Assembly: GCF_003625485.1 (NCBI RefSeq)
Contig: NZ_RAIR01000013.1
Location: forward strand, 1 to 54,476
Reading direction: 5' to 3'
Origin: Butyrivibrio sp. CB08
GTDB taxonomy: Bacteria > Bacillota > Clostridia > Lachnospirales > Lachnospiraceae
Length of the DNA stretch: 54,476 bases
The stretch's first letter is position 1, and every line of letters begins with the position of its first letter. Below the pieces are notes generated by a model. The model saw only the letters and a program-made list of their open reading frames with translations, had not been told where the DNA came from and ran no database searches. The translations under genes and the position numbers were made by a program. Shown piece by piece: positions 24,483 through 32,709 of this stretch.

Positions 24483-25667
24483 TCAGGCCTTAGCCTTGAT
24501 CTTGAGGATCTGTACTGCCTCAGGAAGTACAAGCTTTCCATCGACTCTCTCCTTGGCAACGAAGCCTACCATGCCGTTTCCAGCGAACAGCTCCTTGAGG
24601 ATTGAGATGGATCTTGTTCCACGGTCTCCGATGTTATAGAAGCTATAGTCACCGAATGCTACAGCATTTGTTGGAGCGTATGCTGAAGTATGGAGTGAAT
24701 AGCCGAGGATCTTATCAGGCTCACCTGCCTGGTAGGAAGGCTGCCAGAGGTAAGCACCATTGTTATCCTTGAGAGTCCTGATCTGAGCAATGGTCTTGTC
24801 ATTAAGGATGAAGGCAGCGTTCTTTCTGTAAGGACGCTTAAGTCCATAGATAAGACCGATAAGCTCATCTGCTGTGACCTTATCCTGTGTGGCTGTAGTT
24901 CCGAATACCTGACCGCCCTTTGTGGCATTAAAGATACCAGTAGGCTTTCCGGTACCATCGCCATTGAGGAACGCATCCTCTTCAGCATTTCCGAGAGCCT
25001 TGCCGAACTGTGTGATGATGTAGTTCTCAAGACCGAAAGCGTTGTCATAGAGGAGTTCCTCTGTGACCTTGATAGCTACATGGAGCTTGTGTGCATCAAG
25101 GATCTTCTGGTCGAATGTGGCATCACCGAAAGTGAGCTGTTCTCCCTCATCGATCCAAGCTGCAGCAGGCTTTGTAGCTGCGATGTTGATCTTGTGCTCT
25201 CCTGAAGTTGTGATTGTTGTGGCAAGCCCTCTGAAGATGTTCTCTTCTGTGAGGACATCGATGATTCTCTTGTCGTACTCCTCAGGAACAAGGTAGCCGC
25301 CGTCTGCGTCTACGCCTTCCTGAAGAACATTAGATACCTGACGGAAGTTTGTGCGGAGTGCTGTGAGCATGTCACGTCTGTACTCATCAGAAGCACGTCC
25401 TGTCTTAACTTCCTCGGTAACATTGCCCTTGCCGGGCTTTGCAGTAAGAGGAGTGTTCACAGGCTTATTAAGCTCTGCCTCCCTCTCCTCTGCTCTTCTC
25501 TCACGGTCGATAGCCGCTGTGAGGTCAGTGATCTCTTTTTCCATCTTCTCGTAAGCAGCGGTATCCTCTGCTGAAAGAGTACCGTTCTCCTGCTGATGTG
25601 TGTCTACGAAAGCCTTAGCCTGCTCCCAAACCTTAGCTCTCTGGTCAATAAGCTGCTGTAATCTCAT
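24483..25667 (-). CDS. Major capsid protein, HK97 family
   Basis: The 394-aa protein begins with a charged coiled-coil delta/scaffold domain (about 1-110, many Glu/Arg/Lys). The HK97 core follows: GGYLVPEEYDKRIIDVL, AAWIDEGEQLTFGD, LHVAIKVTEELLYDNAF, AEEDAFLNGDGTGKPTGI and a C-terminal GMVGFVAKERVDGKLVLPEAVQILK. The delta domain is expected to be removed by the protease encoded next to it. The ATG at 25667 has GGAGGATAAGGAT. It is the main head shell subunit. Confidence 0.96.
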   Translation of the reverse strand: MRLQQLIDQRAKVWEQAKAFVDTHQQENGTLSAEDTAAYEKMEKEITDLTAAIDRERRAEEREAELNKPVNTPLTAKPGKGNVTEEVKTGRASDEYRRDMLTALRTNFRQVSNVLQEGVDADGGYLVPEEYDKRIIDVLTEENIFRGLATTITTSGEHKINIAATKPAAAWIDEGEQLTFGDATFDQKILDAHKLHVAIKVTEELLYDNAFGLENYIITQFGKALGNAEEDAFLNGDGTGKPTGIFNATKGGQVFGTTATQDKVTADELIGLIYGLKRPYRKNAAFILNDKTIAQIRTLKDNNGAYLWQPSYQAGEPDKILGYSLHTSAYAPTNAVAFGDYSFYNIGDRGTRSISILKELFAGNGMVGFVAKERVDGKLVLPEAVQILKIKAKA

Positions 25668-25681
25668 ATCCTTATCCTCCG

Positions 25682-26458
25682 TTAAATAAAGTTTTTGATA
25701 ATAGAAAGACGCTCGGTAATCTCTGCTACCGAACGTCCAGTATCTGTTTCCTGCACAGGTATCTTTGCCTGCTGTGCAACAGGCTTATGTTCCTTCTCAA
25801 ACTTGGCTGAGACCTTATTCATGAGGGCATTATCCACAGCCTTTCTTGAAAACATCATGGATACTGACGGATGCTCTTCATCAGAGACATTCCTAGTCAG
25901 GATCTCATCTGCAAAACCAAGCTCAACAGCTTTGTTTGCATCCATCCATGTCTCAGCATCCATAAGATGTGAGAGCTTTGCCCTTGACTGCCCTGTCTTC
26001 TGGGCATATGCATTGATGATGCTTTCCTTGACCTGCTCAAGCATATCGATTGCCTTCTGCATCTCTGCATGGTCACCGAAAGCTATAGTCGCAGGATTGT
26101 GGATCATCATCATTGAAACGGGAGACATATAGACCTTATCCCCTGCCATAGCGATGACCGATGCTGCAGAAGCAGCTATGCCATCAACCTTCACTGTGAC
26201 CTTTCCCTTATACTCAGAAAGCATGTTGAAAATCTGTGCTGCCGCTATGCAATCGCCACCCGGTGAATTGATCCACACCGTGATATCGCCTTCCCCGGAA
26301 TCAAGCTCATCACGAAATAAAGCCGGCGTGACGTCATCGTCATACCAGCTTTCTTCAGCAATAGTTCCGTTAAGACTAAGCACCCTCTCTACGCTTTCGT
26401 TTCCTTCCTGGTCCGTCACCTTGTGGCTCGTCCAGTTCCAGAACTTCTTGTTCTTCAT
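25682..26458 (-). CDS. ClpP-type prohead protease
   Basis: The 258-aa protein has a ClpP/crotonase fold: INSPGGDCIAAAQIFNML, the nucleophile region DGIAASAASVIAMAGDK, the His segment MMMIHNPATIAFGD, and an AEQF-like AETWMDANKAVELGFADEI. These are the features of S14-type head maturation proteases that cut the capsid delta domain. The ATG at 26458 has AAAGGAGGAAT and overlaps the portal gene's 3' end by 83 nt, an unusually long overlap. A longer start at 26503 is unlikely. Confidence 0.93.
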   Translation of the reverse strand: MKNKKFWNWTSHKVTDQEGNESVERVLSLNGTIAEESWYDDDVTPALFRDELDSGEGDITVWINSPGGDCIAAAQIFNMLSEYKGKVTVKVDGIAASAASVIAMAGDKVYMSPVSMMMIHNPATIAFGDHAEMQKAIDMLEQVKESIINAYAQKTGQSRAKLSHLMDAETWMDANKAVELGFADEILTRNVSDEEHPSVSMMFSRKAVDNALMNKVSAKFEKEHKPVAQQAKIPVQETDTGRSVAEITERLSIIKNFI

Positions 26459-27701
26459 CGGATTCCTCCTTTCCTTTATTAGCAAATAGACCTGCATCCT
26501 CAAGCTTGGTCATGTTTCCATTTATAAGATATAAATCCCCGCCCTGCTCTTCTGGGATACGGTCTAGATCCTCTAACTCCCTAATGTCATTTGCACTCAT
26601 CCATCCATTCTGCCTTCCGACAGCATATCCATTCATCCTCGACTGATAATCACCTCGAAGAAGCCCATCAACATTGAATCTGAAGAAGTACCTCTTCTTC
26701 TCTTCCTCTGTGAACAGCCTTCTATACATAGCTTGTTCAAGCCTAGTAAGCCAAGGGCGGAGCGTATACTGCACATACTCCAATGACTGCTGCTCTATGT
26801 TGCTGAAAGATGATTTATCAAGGTCAGCTACCATATGAGGCGGGACGCGGAAGATACGGCAGATTTCTGTGACCTGAAACTTCCTCGTATCAAGGAACTG
26901 TGCCTCAGAAGGGTTAATGGAGATAGGCGTATACTTCATGCCTTCTTCCAAGACCGCAATCTTATTGGAGTTTGCTGACCCACCGAATGTCTGAGTCCAG
27001 CTCTCCCTTACCTTGGAAGGGTCCTTCAATGTTCCCGGATGCTCAAGCACACCGCTCGGAGCAGCTCCGTTCGCATAAAACTTGGATCCAAACTCTTCTG
27101 CCGCAATCCCAAGCCCTATCGCATTCTTTGCCATCGCTATCGGGCTGTAACCTATAAGACCATCAAATGAAAGCGATGGTACATGCAGGACATCTTCAGG
27201 CTTTAATATCACCGATGAGGATTTTGATTTCATCGGATCATCACATGAGAGTGTGTACTCATAGTAGAGCTTTCCCTTCTCATCCCTGTCGACCTGCATC
27301 CTGTCAGGCATCAGCGGATATAATGAAACGACCTCGCCTTTTCCATTCCTGATGATTTGGGCATAAAAATTCCCCCACAGCAGCATGTGCGTGAGGGCAG
27401 CTTCAAAGAATGAATATGCAGTCATCTCTGGGTTAGGTTCATCATGGAGCAGATGATACAGCGGATGGTCTATTGCCTTTTCCTTTCCACCACCATCCTT
27501 ATATCTGTACAGATGGAGTGGAAGGCTTGCTACCGACTCTGAAATGACCCTCACACATGCATACACTGCGGAGGTCTGCATCGCTGTCCTTTCATTTACT
27601 CTCTTCCCTGCGGCAGATGTTCCCATGAAAAAGCTATAGGCACTGCCTGCAGTCCTGTTTGTTGGTGCTCTTGATTTGAATATTCCGTTAAATAATCCCA
27701 T
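26376..27701 (-). CDS. Portal protein, HK97 family
   Basis: The 441-aa protein has the HK97-type motifs AVYACVRVISESVASLPLHLYR, PLYHLLHDEPNPEMT, FFEAALTHMLLWGNFYAQI, DVLHVPSLSFDGLIGYSPI and YTLRPWLTRLEQAM. Twelve copies form the ring through which DNA enters. The end carries an acidic then basic low-complexity tail (EESDEEQEVLELDEPQGDGPGRKRKRR), perhaps contacting scaffold or DNA. The ATG at 27701 follows GGAGGGAA. Confidence 0.96.
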   Translation of the reverse strand: MGLFNGIFKSRAPTNRTAGSAYSFFMGTSAAGKRVNERTAMQTSAVYACVRVISESVASLPLHLYRYKDGGGKEKAIDHPLYHLLHDEPNPEMTAYSFFEAALTHMLLWGNFYAQIIRNGKGEVVSLYPLMPDRMQVDRDEKGKLYYEYTLSCDDPMKSKSSSVILKPEDVLHVPSLSFDGLIGYSPIAMAKNAIGLGIAAEEFGSKFYANGAAPSGVLEHPGTLKDPSKVRESWTQTFGGSANSNKIAVLEEGMKYTPISINPSEAQFLDTRKFQVTEICRIFRVPPHMVADLDKSSFSNIEQQSLEYVQYTLRPWLTRLEQAMYRRLFTEEEKKRYFFRFNVDGLLRGDYQSRMNGYAVGRQNGWMSANDIRELEDLDRIPEEQGGDLYLINGNMTKLEDAGLFANKGKEESDEEQEVLELDEPQGDGPGRKRKRREGA

Positions 27702-27710
27702 TCTTCCCTC

Positions 27711-28277
27711 CTATGCAGCGAACCATCTATATGGTATGCCTTTGTAAAGATACGAGGTCGTACCAGATTGGCCGTGGATATAAATATTATTTTCATCTGC
27801 CCTTATGATAGGGACGTTCGTATTCGAATCAACAGTCGTAGCACTTGCAGAACCATTACCATTGATCCTTGTACCAGATTGAAAAAATCTCCATGTATAA
27901 TTTGGGTTACTATCTAATATCAATCCCATGCAGCTTTGATAAGCACTTGTCTTAGGCACTAAAGGACTTGACGGATCACCGCCTTCAAGCGTGTTGTCGT
28001 ATGTAAAGCAGACAAAGAATGGTCTTCTTTTCAGATTATGCGGTATCGTAATAAACTGCTTTTCATAAACAGTCGCTGTCCTCTGCAAACTTATATTTTT
28101 TTCTGGATAATACACACCTTCATCGATACATAGCCTTGAACCATCGCCTCCGCCTTCTGACTGTTGAGGGATACTCAGTATCATGGAAGCAAATTCCAGA
28201 GCGGGAATCTTACCTGTAGTCCCTGTCTTTTCTCTTATGGCATCTGCTACAGATGTCAGATAATCAGTAAGAGCCAT
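27711..28277 (-). CDS. Virion surface/fibre-tip-like protein in head gene block
   Basis: The 188-aa protein begins with [33 protein letters not shown], a motif I know from Firmicute phage fibre and collar proteins. A Ser/Gly/Asn-rich beta domain follows ([25 protein letters not shown] ... [15 protein letters not shown]). It is coupled to the collagen-like gene (14-nt overlap) and lies 9 nt before the portal start. The layout suggests a tip for the collagen-like shaft, fixed to the head; this is inference. The ATG at 28277 has GGAG upstream. Confidence 0.75.
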   Translation of the reverse strand: MALTDYLTSVADAIREKTGTTGKIPALEFASMILSIPQQSEGGGDGSRLCIDEGVYYPEKNISLQRTATVYEKQFITIPHNLKRRPFFVCFTYDNTLEGGDPSSPLVPKTSAYQSCMGLILDSNPNYTWRFFQSGTRINGNGSASATTVDSNTNVPIIRADENNIYIHGQSGTTSYLYKGIPYRWFAA

Positions 28278-29415
28278 TCAACACTCCTCCAATCTGCTCA
28301 TCAACATAAGCCTTTATCTGTGCAACATCCTCATCAGTCCAATAATCAGTTCCACGGACAGGAGTGTACCCATCTTTGCCGGCAGCTCCTTTTGCACCTT
28401 GTTTCCCCTGTGGTCCAGTATCTCCCTTTTCCCCAGGTTCGCCTTGTGGCCCTTGTATGCCTTGCTCACCTGGATCTCCTTTAGGACCTTGCTCTCCAGG
28501 ATCACCTTTATCGCCCTGAGGACCTTGAGGTCCCACATCACCTTGAGGACCGGTTGCTCCAGTATCTCCCTTCGCACCTTTAGCTCCTTGTTTTCCTTGT
28601 GGGCCAGTGTCTCCTTTGTCTCCCTTGGGTCCTTGGATTCCAGGCTCACCTTGCGGTCCCTGTTCTCCAGTATCGCCCTTATCTCCTTTAGGGCCTTGAT
28701 AACCACGAGGACCTTGCTCCCCAGTATCACCTTTATCACCCTTGGGACCTTGAGGACCTATCTCCCCCTGATCCCCTTTGTTTCCTTTTAGACCTTGTTC
28801 TCCCTGTGGACCTTGGACACCTGTGTCTCCCTTATCGCCTTTCTCTCCCTGTGGACCTCTTTCACCTTGAGGTCCTTGGCTTCCTGTATCACCTTTTTCT
28901 CCCTTGAATTCATCACGATGCTCACAGACATATGTATCAATCAGTTCCTGCACCCTGCTTTCATCAAAGCCATCAATAGGATGTTCATCAAGATAGTTTT
29001 CAACAAACTTTGTGATTACAGCTTCATCTATCTTGTCCGTCTGGATTGCTTCAAGCTTCTGCATTATCTGCTCGTAAACGTTCTTTGAAGGCTCTCTAGG
29101 AGTCTTTCCTTCCTCATAGCCTGTAGCTGCCACTTCAACGACAGCCCTATCCGATGTGATAAGGTCCCCACAGAATGTTGATACATAAAGCTTTCCTTCA
29201 GTGATAACTTCCCATGGAACCCTACAGATATTTGTCTTTTCATCTATGACCTGCGTAACCACATTGAAGCCATTTCTGAATATGGCAGTCTTTATCCCAG
29301 TCCATTCTTCAGAGAAAACAAAATGAGCATCAAGATAGTTCTTGCTTCCTGCCACTACCTTCTGCCCATCAATCCTGACTATATGTTGTTGTTTTATAAG
29401 GAATTCTATCTGCAT
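28264..29415 (-). CDS. Collagen-like head fibre protein
   Basis: The 383-aa protein has an N-terminal anchor domain (about 1-110, BppU/baseplate-type strands such as [21 protein letters not shown]), a helical linker (about 110-168), then about 60 Gly-X-Y triplets (about 170-355) rich in GPQG and GDKGDTG. The short tail ends in [26 protein letters not shown]. It should form a long triple-helix spike. It lies between the large terminase and portal genes, not in the tail-fibre block, so a head decoration is likely. It starts at ATG 29415 inside the overlap with a 22-aa peptide. Confidence 0.85.
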   Translation of the reverse strand: MQIEFLIKQQHIVRIDGQKVVAGSKNYLDAHFVFSEEWTGIKTAIFRNGFNVVTQVIDEKTNICRVPWEVITEGKLYVSTFCGDLITSDRAVVEVAATGYEEGKTPREPSKNVYEQIMQKLEAIQTDKIDEAVITKFVENYLDEHPIDGFDESRVQELIDTYVCEHRDEFKGEKGDTGSQGPQGERGPQGEKGDKGDTGVQGPQGEQGLKGNKGDQGEIGPQGPKGDKGDTGEQGPRGYQGPKGDKGDTGEQGPQGEPGIQGPKGDKGDTGPQGKQGAKGAKGDTGATGPQGDVGPQGPQGDKGDPGEQGPKGDPGEQGIQGPQGEPGEKGDTGPQGKQGAKGAAGKDGYTPVRGTDYWTDEDVAQIKAYVDEQIGGVLNGSY

Positions 29416-29483
29416 CAGTAATTCTCCATCTGATTCAAAGCTTCACGGATCAACAGAAAGCCTATTATCGAAAGGATTATCAT
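29415..29483 (-). CDS. 22-aa hydrophobic peptide coupled to the collagen-like gene
   Basis: The frame [18 protein letters not shown] plus four residues starts at ATG 29483 with GGAGGAG upstream. It ends in TGATG, overlapping the collagen gene start. It is a single hydrophobic helix plus a short tail. It is too short to judge by composition, but the strong ribosome site and stop-start overlap support real translation or a translational coupler for the collagen-like gene, which has no ribosome site of its own. Confidence 0.55.
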   Translation of the reverse strand: MIILSIIGFLLIREALNQMENY

Positions 29484-29513
29484 AATCTCCTCCCTTTTTA
29501 TGGCACGAAAAAA

Positions 29514-29540
29514 GCACCTCTTAAGAGATGCCTTTCCGGG
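29514..29540 (-). terminator. Terminator after the Asn/His-rich gene
   Basis: GCA-CTCTT and AAGAG-TGC form a palindromic stem; the minus-strand exit is TTTTTT. Confidence 0.75.
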
Positions 29541-29564
29541 ATGTTTTTTTAGTTTGTTTTCTCC

Positions 29565-29720
29565 TTACTTTCTGCTTGATGCGTAAGCAGAGTTGTTAGG
29601 ATTACACTGATTGCTATGATTGTTCATGCCAGCAGTGTGAGCAGAATTATTAGGATTTCCCTGATTTGAATGATGATTGTTCTGGCTCACTGTATGGCTA
29701 GAAGTGTTGTACTTACTCAT
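29565..29720 (-). CDS. Asn/His/Ser-rich small protein, 51 aa
   Basis: The protein consists almost wholly of Asn, Ser, His and Gln. It contains two imperfect copies of a block like NHHSNQGNPNNSAHTAG and NNHSNQCNPNNSAYAS. The ATG at 29720 has AGGAGG nine nt upstream. I know similar short Asn-rich proteins from Lachnospiraceae phages, but no role. It may be intrinsically disordered, or a capsid decoration. The single Cys is unusual. It is transcribed between the large terminase and the collagen-like gene and has its own terminator. Confidence 0.6.
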   Translation of the reverse strand: MSKYNTSSHTVSQNNHHSNQGNPNNSAHTAGMNNHSNQCNPNNSAYASSRK

Positions 29721-29895
29721 TTCAGATACCTCCTTCTTAGTTAGTGTGCCTTGCTGCAAGTCATATAAGAGTCCAAATTATCACAGCATTTTCACTGCGT
29801 CTCCCTATAACCCAGAATCCTTCAAACTGCCCAAAGGCTTATCTATACCTCTGAGATTATTCTATCACTAATCTATCGAAGAAAAACACTCTCTT
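29721..29895. other. Intergenic gap with no clear gene
   Basis: This 175-nt AT-rich gap between the large terminase and the Asn-rich gene shows no convincing frame. It probably carries the promoter or processing site for the gene that follows. Confidence 0.4.
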
Positions 29896-31497
29896 TTAGA
29901 ACACTAATAGCCCTCTGCTGTCATATACACTCTCCCCGGAATCTAGGCCACATCTGATTGCTCTGTCTAAAGCCATGATTGTTGCAACCGCTCCATCGAT
30001 ACGCTCCGTGGACTTTTCCTTGTCTGGCTTGATGTTTCCTGCCGGATCCGTTCGTATGAATATGTTGTCGAAGTTCCATCTGAGTATCGGATGACCGCCA
30101 TGTGCTATCCTCTGCTCAAGTACAAGCTTGAATATCTCTTTGGAAGGAGGGCTCATGTCCTTGAACCCCTGTCCGAAAGCGGCTACCGTGAATCCCATCT
30201 CTTCCAAGTCTTGAGATAACTGGGTCGCTCCCCAGCGGTCGAAGGCAATCTCACGTATATTGTAGGTTTCACCGAGCTGTTCAATGAACTTCTCGATGTA
30301 AGCGTAATGCACGACATTTCCTTCCGTTGTCTGGAGGAATCCAAGCTTCTGCCATGCGTCATAAGGAACATGGTCTCTTCTTACCCTCTGGTCCAATGTA
30401 TCCTCTGGAACCCAGAAAAAAGGCATGATGTAATACTTATCCTCTTCGTCTATCGGAGGAAAGACCAGGACGAAAGACGTAAGATCGGTCGTGGAACTAA
30501 GATCCAAGCCTCCGTAGCATACACGCCCTTCAAGCTCTTTAGGAAGGACTGGGAATGCACATGCATCCCATTTATCCATAGGCATCCATCTGACGGACTG
30601 CTTTACCCATTGGTTCAAACGGAGCTGTCTGAAAGTATTCTCTTCAGCAGGGTTCTGCTTTGCCTGTTCACAGGCATCCCTTACCTTCTCCATCGTTATC
30701 GTTTCTCCAAGGGAAGGATTCGCTTTCTTCCACACCTCAGGATCCGTCCAGTCCTCATCCTCTGCTGCTCCATAAAGAACAGGATAGAATGTTGAGTCTA
30801 TCTTTCTGCCCTCGATGATGTCTAAGGCTTTCTGATGTAATTCGTAGCAGATGCTGTTCCTATCTGTGCCCGCGGTCGAAATTAAAAAAAAGAGCGGATT
30901 TTCCCTAGCGTCTCCCGAGCCCTTTGTGAGGACGTCATATAATCGCCGGTTTGGCTGTGCGTGGACCTCATCTAGCACCAGACCTGAAACATTCAGGCCA
31001 TGTTTTGTACCGACTTCAGCAGAAAGTACTTGATAGAATCCATTATTTAATCCACAGGTAATCCTCTTGTTTGCTCCAAGGATTTTACTAGCCGCTGACA
31101 AAGTCCTGTTCTGGTTTACCATCTGCCTTGCAACATCAAAGACAATCGATGCCTGTCCTCTATCGGCTGCTGCCCCATATACCTCAGGTGAAGCCTCTCC
31201 ATCTGCGTATAAAAGATACAATGCAACGGCAGCTGCAAGTTCTGACTTGCCATTCTTCTTGGGAATCTCTATATAAGCGGTATTGAACTGTCTGTTCCCA
31301 TCCGCCTTAACCACCCCAAAAATATCCCTTATTATCTGTTCCTGCCAAGGGAGCAAGATGAACGGCTTTCCTGCCCATCGTCCTTTTGTGTGGGATAACT
31401 GCTCTATGAACATTACTGCAAAGTCTGCAGCTTCCTTATCGTAATGGCTACCTTCTGCCATAAAGCGTGTGGGTTTATAGTTTTTCAGCTTTCCCAT
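29896..31497 (-). CDS. Terminase large subunit
   Basis: The 533-aa protein has an ATPase domain with a Walker-A-like loop EIPKKNGKSELAAAVA and a Walker-B region VSGLVLDEVHAQ, then a nuclease domain with GGLDLSSTTDLTSF and the later aspartates around DRWGATQLSQDL and KSTERIDGAVATIMALD. This is the Terminase_1 type used by cos and pac siphoviruses to package DNA and cut concatemers. The ATG at 31497 has GGAG upstream. It lies about 5 kb from the small subunit gene, which is unusual. Confidence 0.95.
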   Translation of the reverse strand: MGKLKNYKPTRFMAEGSHYDKEAADFAVMFIEQLSHTKGRWAGKPFILLPWQEQIIRDIFGVVKADGNRQFNTAYIEIPKKNGKSELAAAVALYLLYADGEASPEVYGAAADRGQASIVFDVARQMVNQNRTLSAASKILGANKRITCGLNNGFYQVLSAEVGTKHGLNVSGLVLDEVHAQPNRRLYDVLTKGSGDARENPLFFLISTAGTDRNSICYELHQKALDIIEGRKIDSTFYPVLYGAAEDEDWTDPEVWKKANPSLGETITMEKVRDACEQAKQNPAEENTFRQLRLNQWVKQSVRWMPMDKWDACAFPVLPKELEGRVCYGGLDLSSTTDLTSFVLVFPPIDEEDKYYIMPFFWVPEDTLDQRVRRDHVPYDAWQKLGFLQTTEGNVVHYAYIEKFIEQLGETYNIREIAFDRWGATQLSQDLEEMGFTVAAFGQGFKDMSPPSKEIFKLVLEQRIAHGGHPILRWNFDNIFIRTDPAGNIKPDKEKSTERIDGAVATIMALDRAIRCGLDSGESVYDSRGLLVF

Positions 31498-31513
31498 CCA
31501 TATCATCTCCAAC

Positions 31514-31535
31514 TAAAAAAGAGCCCGGAGGCTCC
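31514..31535 (-). terminator. Terminator upstream of the large terminase
   Basis: GAGCC and GGCTC with a 4-nt loop are followed by TTTTTT on the minus strand, just ahead of the large-terminase ribosome site. Confidence 0.75.
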
Positions 31536-31586
31536 CAAAATCTATCTGTACAAGAAAAAGAGCTCTCGCTCCTTTCCTCTTTTTCT

Positions 31587-31760
31587 TCATTTTTCTTTGA
31601 TTGCCACGAACCCGAACTGATCAAAAAAGCCGTGGGTATCAATCTGGTAAATCTCATATCCGTCCATCTTCCCGATGTAGCGCTCCCCACCGAGGAGCTG
31701 CTCTACTATCTTCGCATGGCATCTTGTGTTGTTGTAGGAAAAAATGATCTCTTCTTTCAT
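31587..31760 (-). CDS. Small conserved phage protein, 57 aa
   Basis: MKEEIIFSYNNTRCHAKIVEQLLGG and KMDGYEIYQIDTHGFFDQFGFVAIKEK suggest a compact beta-alpha protein. It resembles small phage proteins seen next to terminases in Clostridia, but I cannot name the family safely. The ATG at 31760 has a GGAGGCGGCC ribosome site; an earlier in-frame start at 31784 lies inside the upstream gene. Confidence 0.65.
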   Translation of the reverse strand: MKEEIIFSYNNTRCHAKIVEQLLGGERYIGKMDGYEIYQIDTHGFFDQFGFVAIKEK

Positions 31761-31770
31761 GGCCGCCTCC

Positions 31771-32046
31771 TTAGTTGTAATCATGCATGATTATCGAAAA
31801 TGCTGCCATTGTGAGCTCATCGTTTTCATCGGGCTCCAGATCCCAACCTCTGTCGTAGGCGAGTGTTGTCTTTCCGTCTACCTTGATCATCAGCTTGGAG
31901 ATCCTTCCGTTATCGATGCCGTATTCGCTAGGCTCGTCATAAACCTTCGCCCAATAATGTGCTACTCCCTTGTGTTCCTTTGTGAGCAGCCCGATTGTTC
32001 CTTCCTTGAAAAGCCTCTTGAATTCCTGTTCTTCTCTCTTTGTCAT
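31771..32046 (-). CDS. Conserved hypothetical phage protein, 91 aa
   Basis: MTKREEQEFKRLFKEGTIGLLTKEHKGVAHYWAKVYDEPSEYGIDNGRISKLMIKVDGKTTLAYDRGWD is a small mixed alpha/beta protein whose C-terminal half pairs a ligand-like beta region with an acidic patch (EPDENDELT). It belongs to the cluster of small genes that accompany DUF4314/DUF5049 in Lachnospiraceae phages. The ATG at 32046 has AAAGGAGG. The function is unknown. Confidence 0.7.
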   Translation of the reverse strand: MTKREEQEFKRLFKEGTIGLLTKEHKGVAHYWAKVYDEPSEYGIDNGRISKLMIKVDGKTTLAYDRGWDLEPDENDELTMAAFSIIMHDYN

Positions 32047-32147
32047 TGCCCTGACCTCCTTTGGTTTTGGTAGGTACATAATCCCGTATACCTGCACATA
32101 CAGCAACGTGCATTACCACCAAGGATCAGTCTGTATTATTGTATAGT

Positions 32148-32324
32148 TTACTTATCGCCATAAAGGATGAACCTTCCGTATTCCTTCTGATGTTCATCAA
32201 GGAACTCTATGAGTTCTGGCATATCAAATTCTACAGCAAGCTCTCTGACGCGCTTTAAGTCGAACATATTTGTAAGGCCTGTGCTCCTGATATAAAGGAT
32301 CTGCTCTCTTACCTTCTCACTCAT
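32148..32324 (-). CDS. DUF5049 protein
   Basis: In 58 aa, MSEKVREQILYIRSTGLTNMFDLKRVRELAVEFDMPELIEFLDEHQKEYGRFILYG matches the DUF5049 family, which occurs in Firmicute phages and conjugative elements. The role is unknown; the helical form suggests a small regulator or protein binder. The ATG at 32324 has AAGGAG upstream and overlaps the DUF4314 gene by 8 nt. Confidence 0.85.
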   Translation of the reverse strand: MSEKVREQILYIRSTGLTNMFDLKRVRELAVEFDMPELIEFLDEHQKEYGRFILYGDK

Positions 32325-32709
32325 CTGCACACTCCTTCTGCCCCGCCTTGAGCTGAGCTAGGATCATTGTGTATCTTTCACACTCATGGCTGTTAGGGTC
32401 ACATCCAAGCTGTGCCTCTCTGTAAAACCTGATGGCATCTGCCCTATCCTCATATTCATCGGTCTTCCTATAGCAGGTTACCTTGACGGGGTCGAGCTTC
32501 CTTACCACATCCTCGCCATAGACTACATTGAGTCCGCTGCCGTTATCCCAAGACATCAGAAGGGATCCCGTATCATCTACTCCATCGACCGTCCCCTTGG
32601 TCCCAACTGGAGGTGCCTGTGGATCATCCATACTTACAAGTGCTACCCTCGTTCCGACAGGGTACTGTTTACGCACCCTGTCGACTGTCTCTCTTGAAGG
32701 AAATCTCAT
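32317..32709 (-). CDS. DUF4314 protein
   Basis: In 130 aa, the first 70 residues match DUF4314 (MRFPSRETVDRVRKQYPVGTRVALVSMDDPQAPPVGTKGTVDGVDDTGSLLMSWDNGSGLNVVYGED), an SH3-like barrel. A second part (VTCYRKTDEYEDRADAIRFYREAQLGCDPNSHECERYTMILAQL) looks like a separate helical domain with Cys residues. DUF4314 proteins are linked with DNA-modification genes in phages, but their role is unproven. It overlaps the next gene by 8 nt and the previous one by 4 nt. Confidence 0.88.
   Translation of the reverse strand: MRFPSRETVDRVRKQYPVGTRVALVSMDDPQAPPVGTKGTVDGVDDTGSLLMSWDNGSGLNVVYGEDVVRKLDPVKVTCYRKTDEYEDRADAIRFYREAQLGCDPNSHECERYTMILAQLKAGQKECADE

Noticed and set aside
26376..26458. 83-nt overlap of portal and protease as an assembly error
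   Set aside because: Both frames have intact ends, the protease has a strong ribosome site in the overlap, and the portal tail is plausible as a basic tail.
28370..28900. Tandem repeats of about 9-27 nt that could look like a CRISPR array or satellite
   Set aside because: They encode Gly-X-Y triplets in a continuous frame and have no constant repeat or unique spacers.
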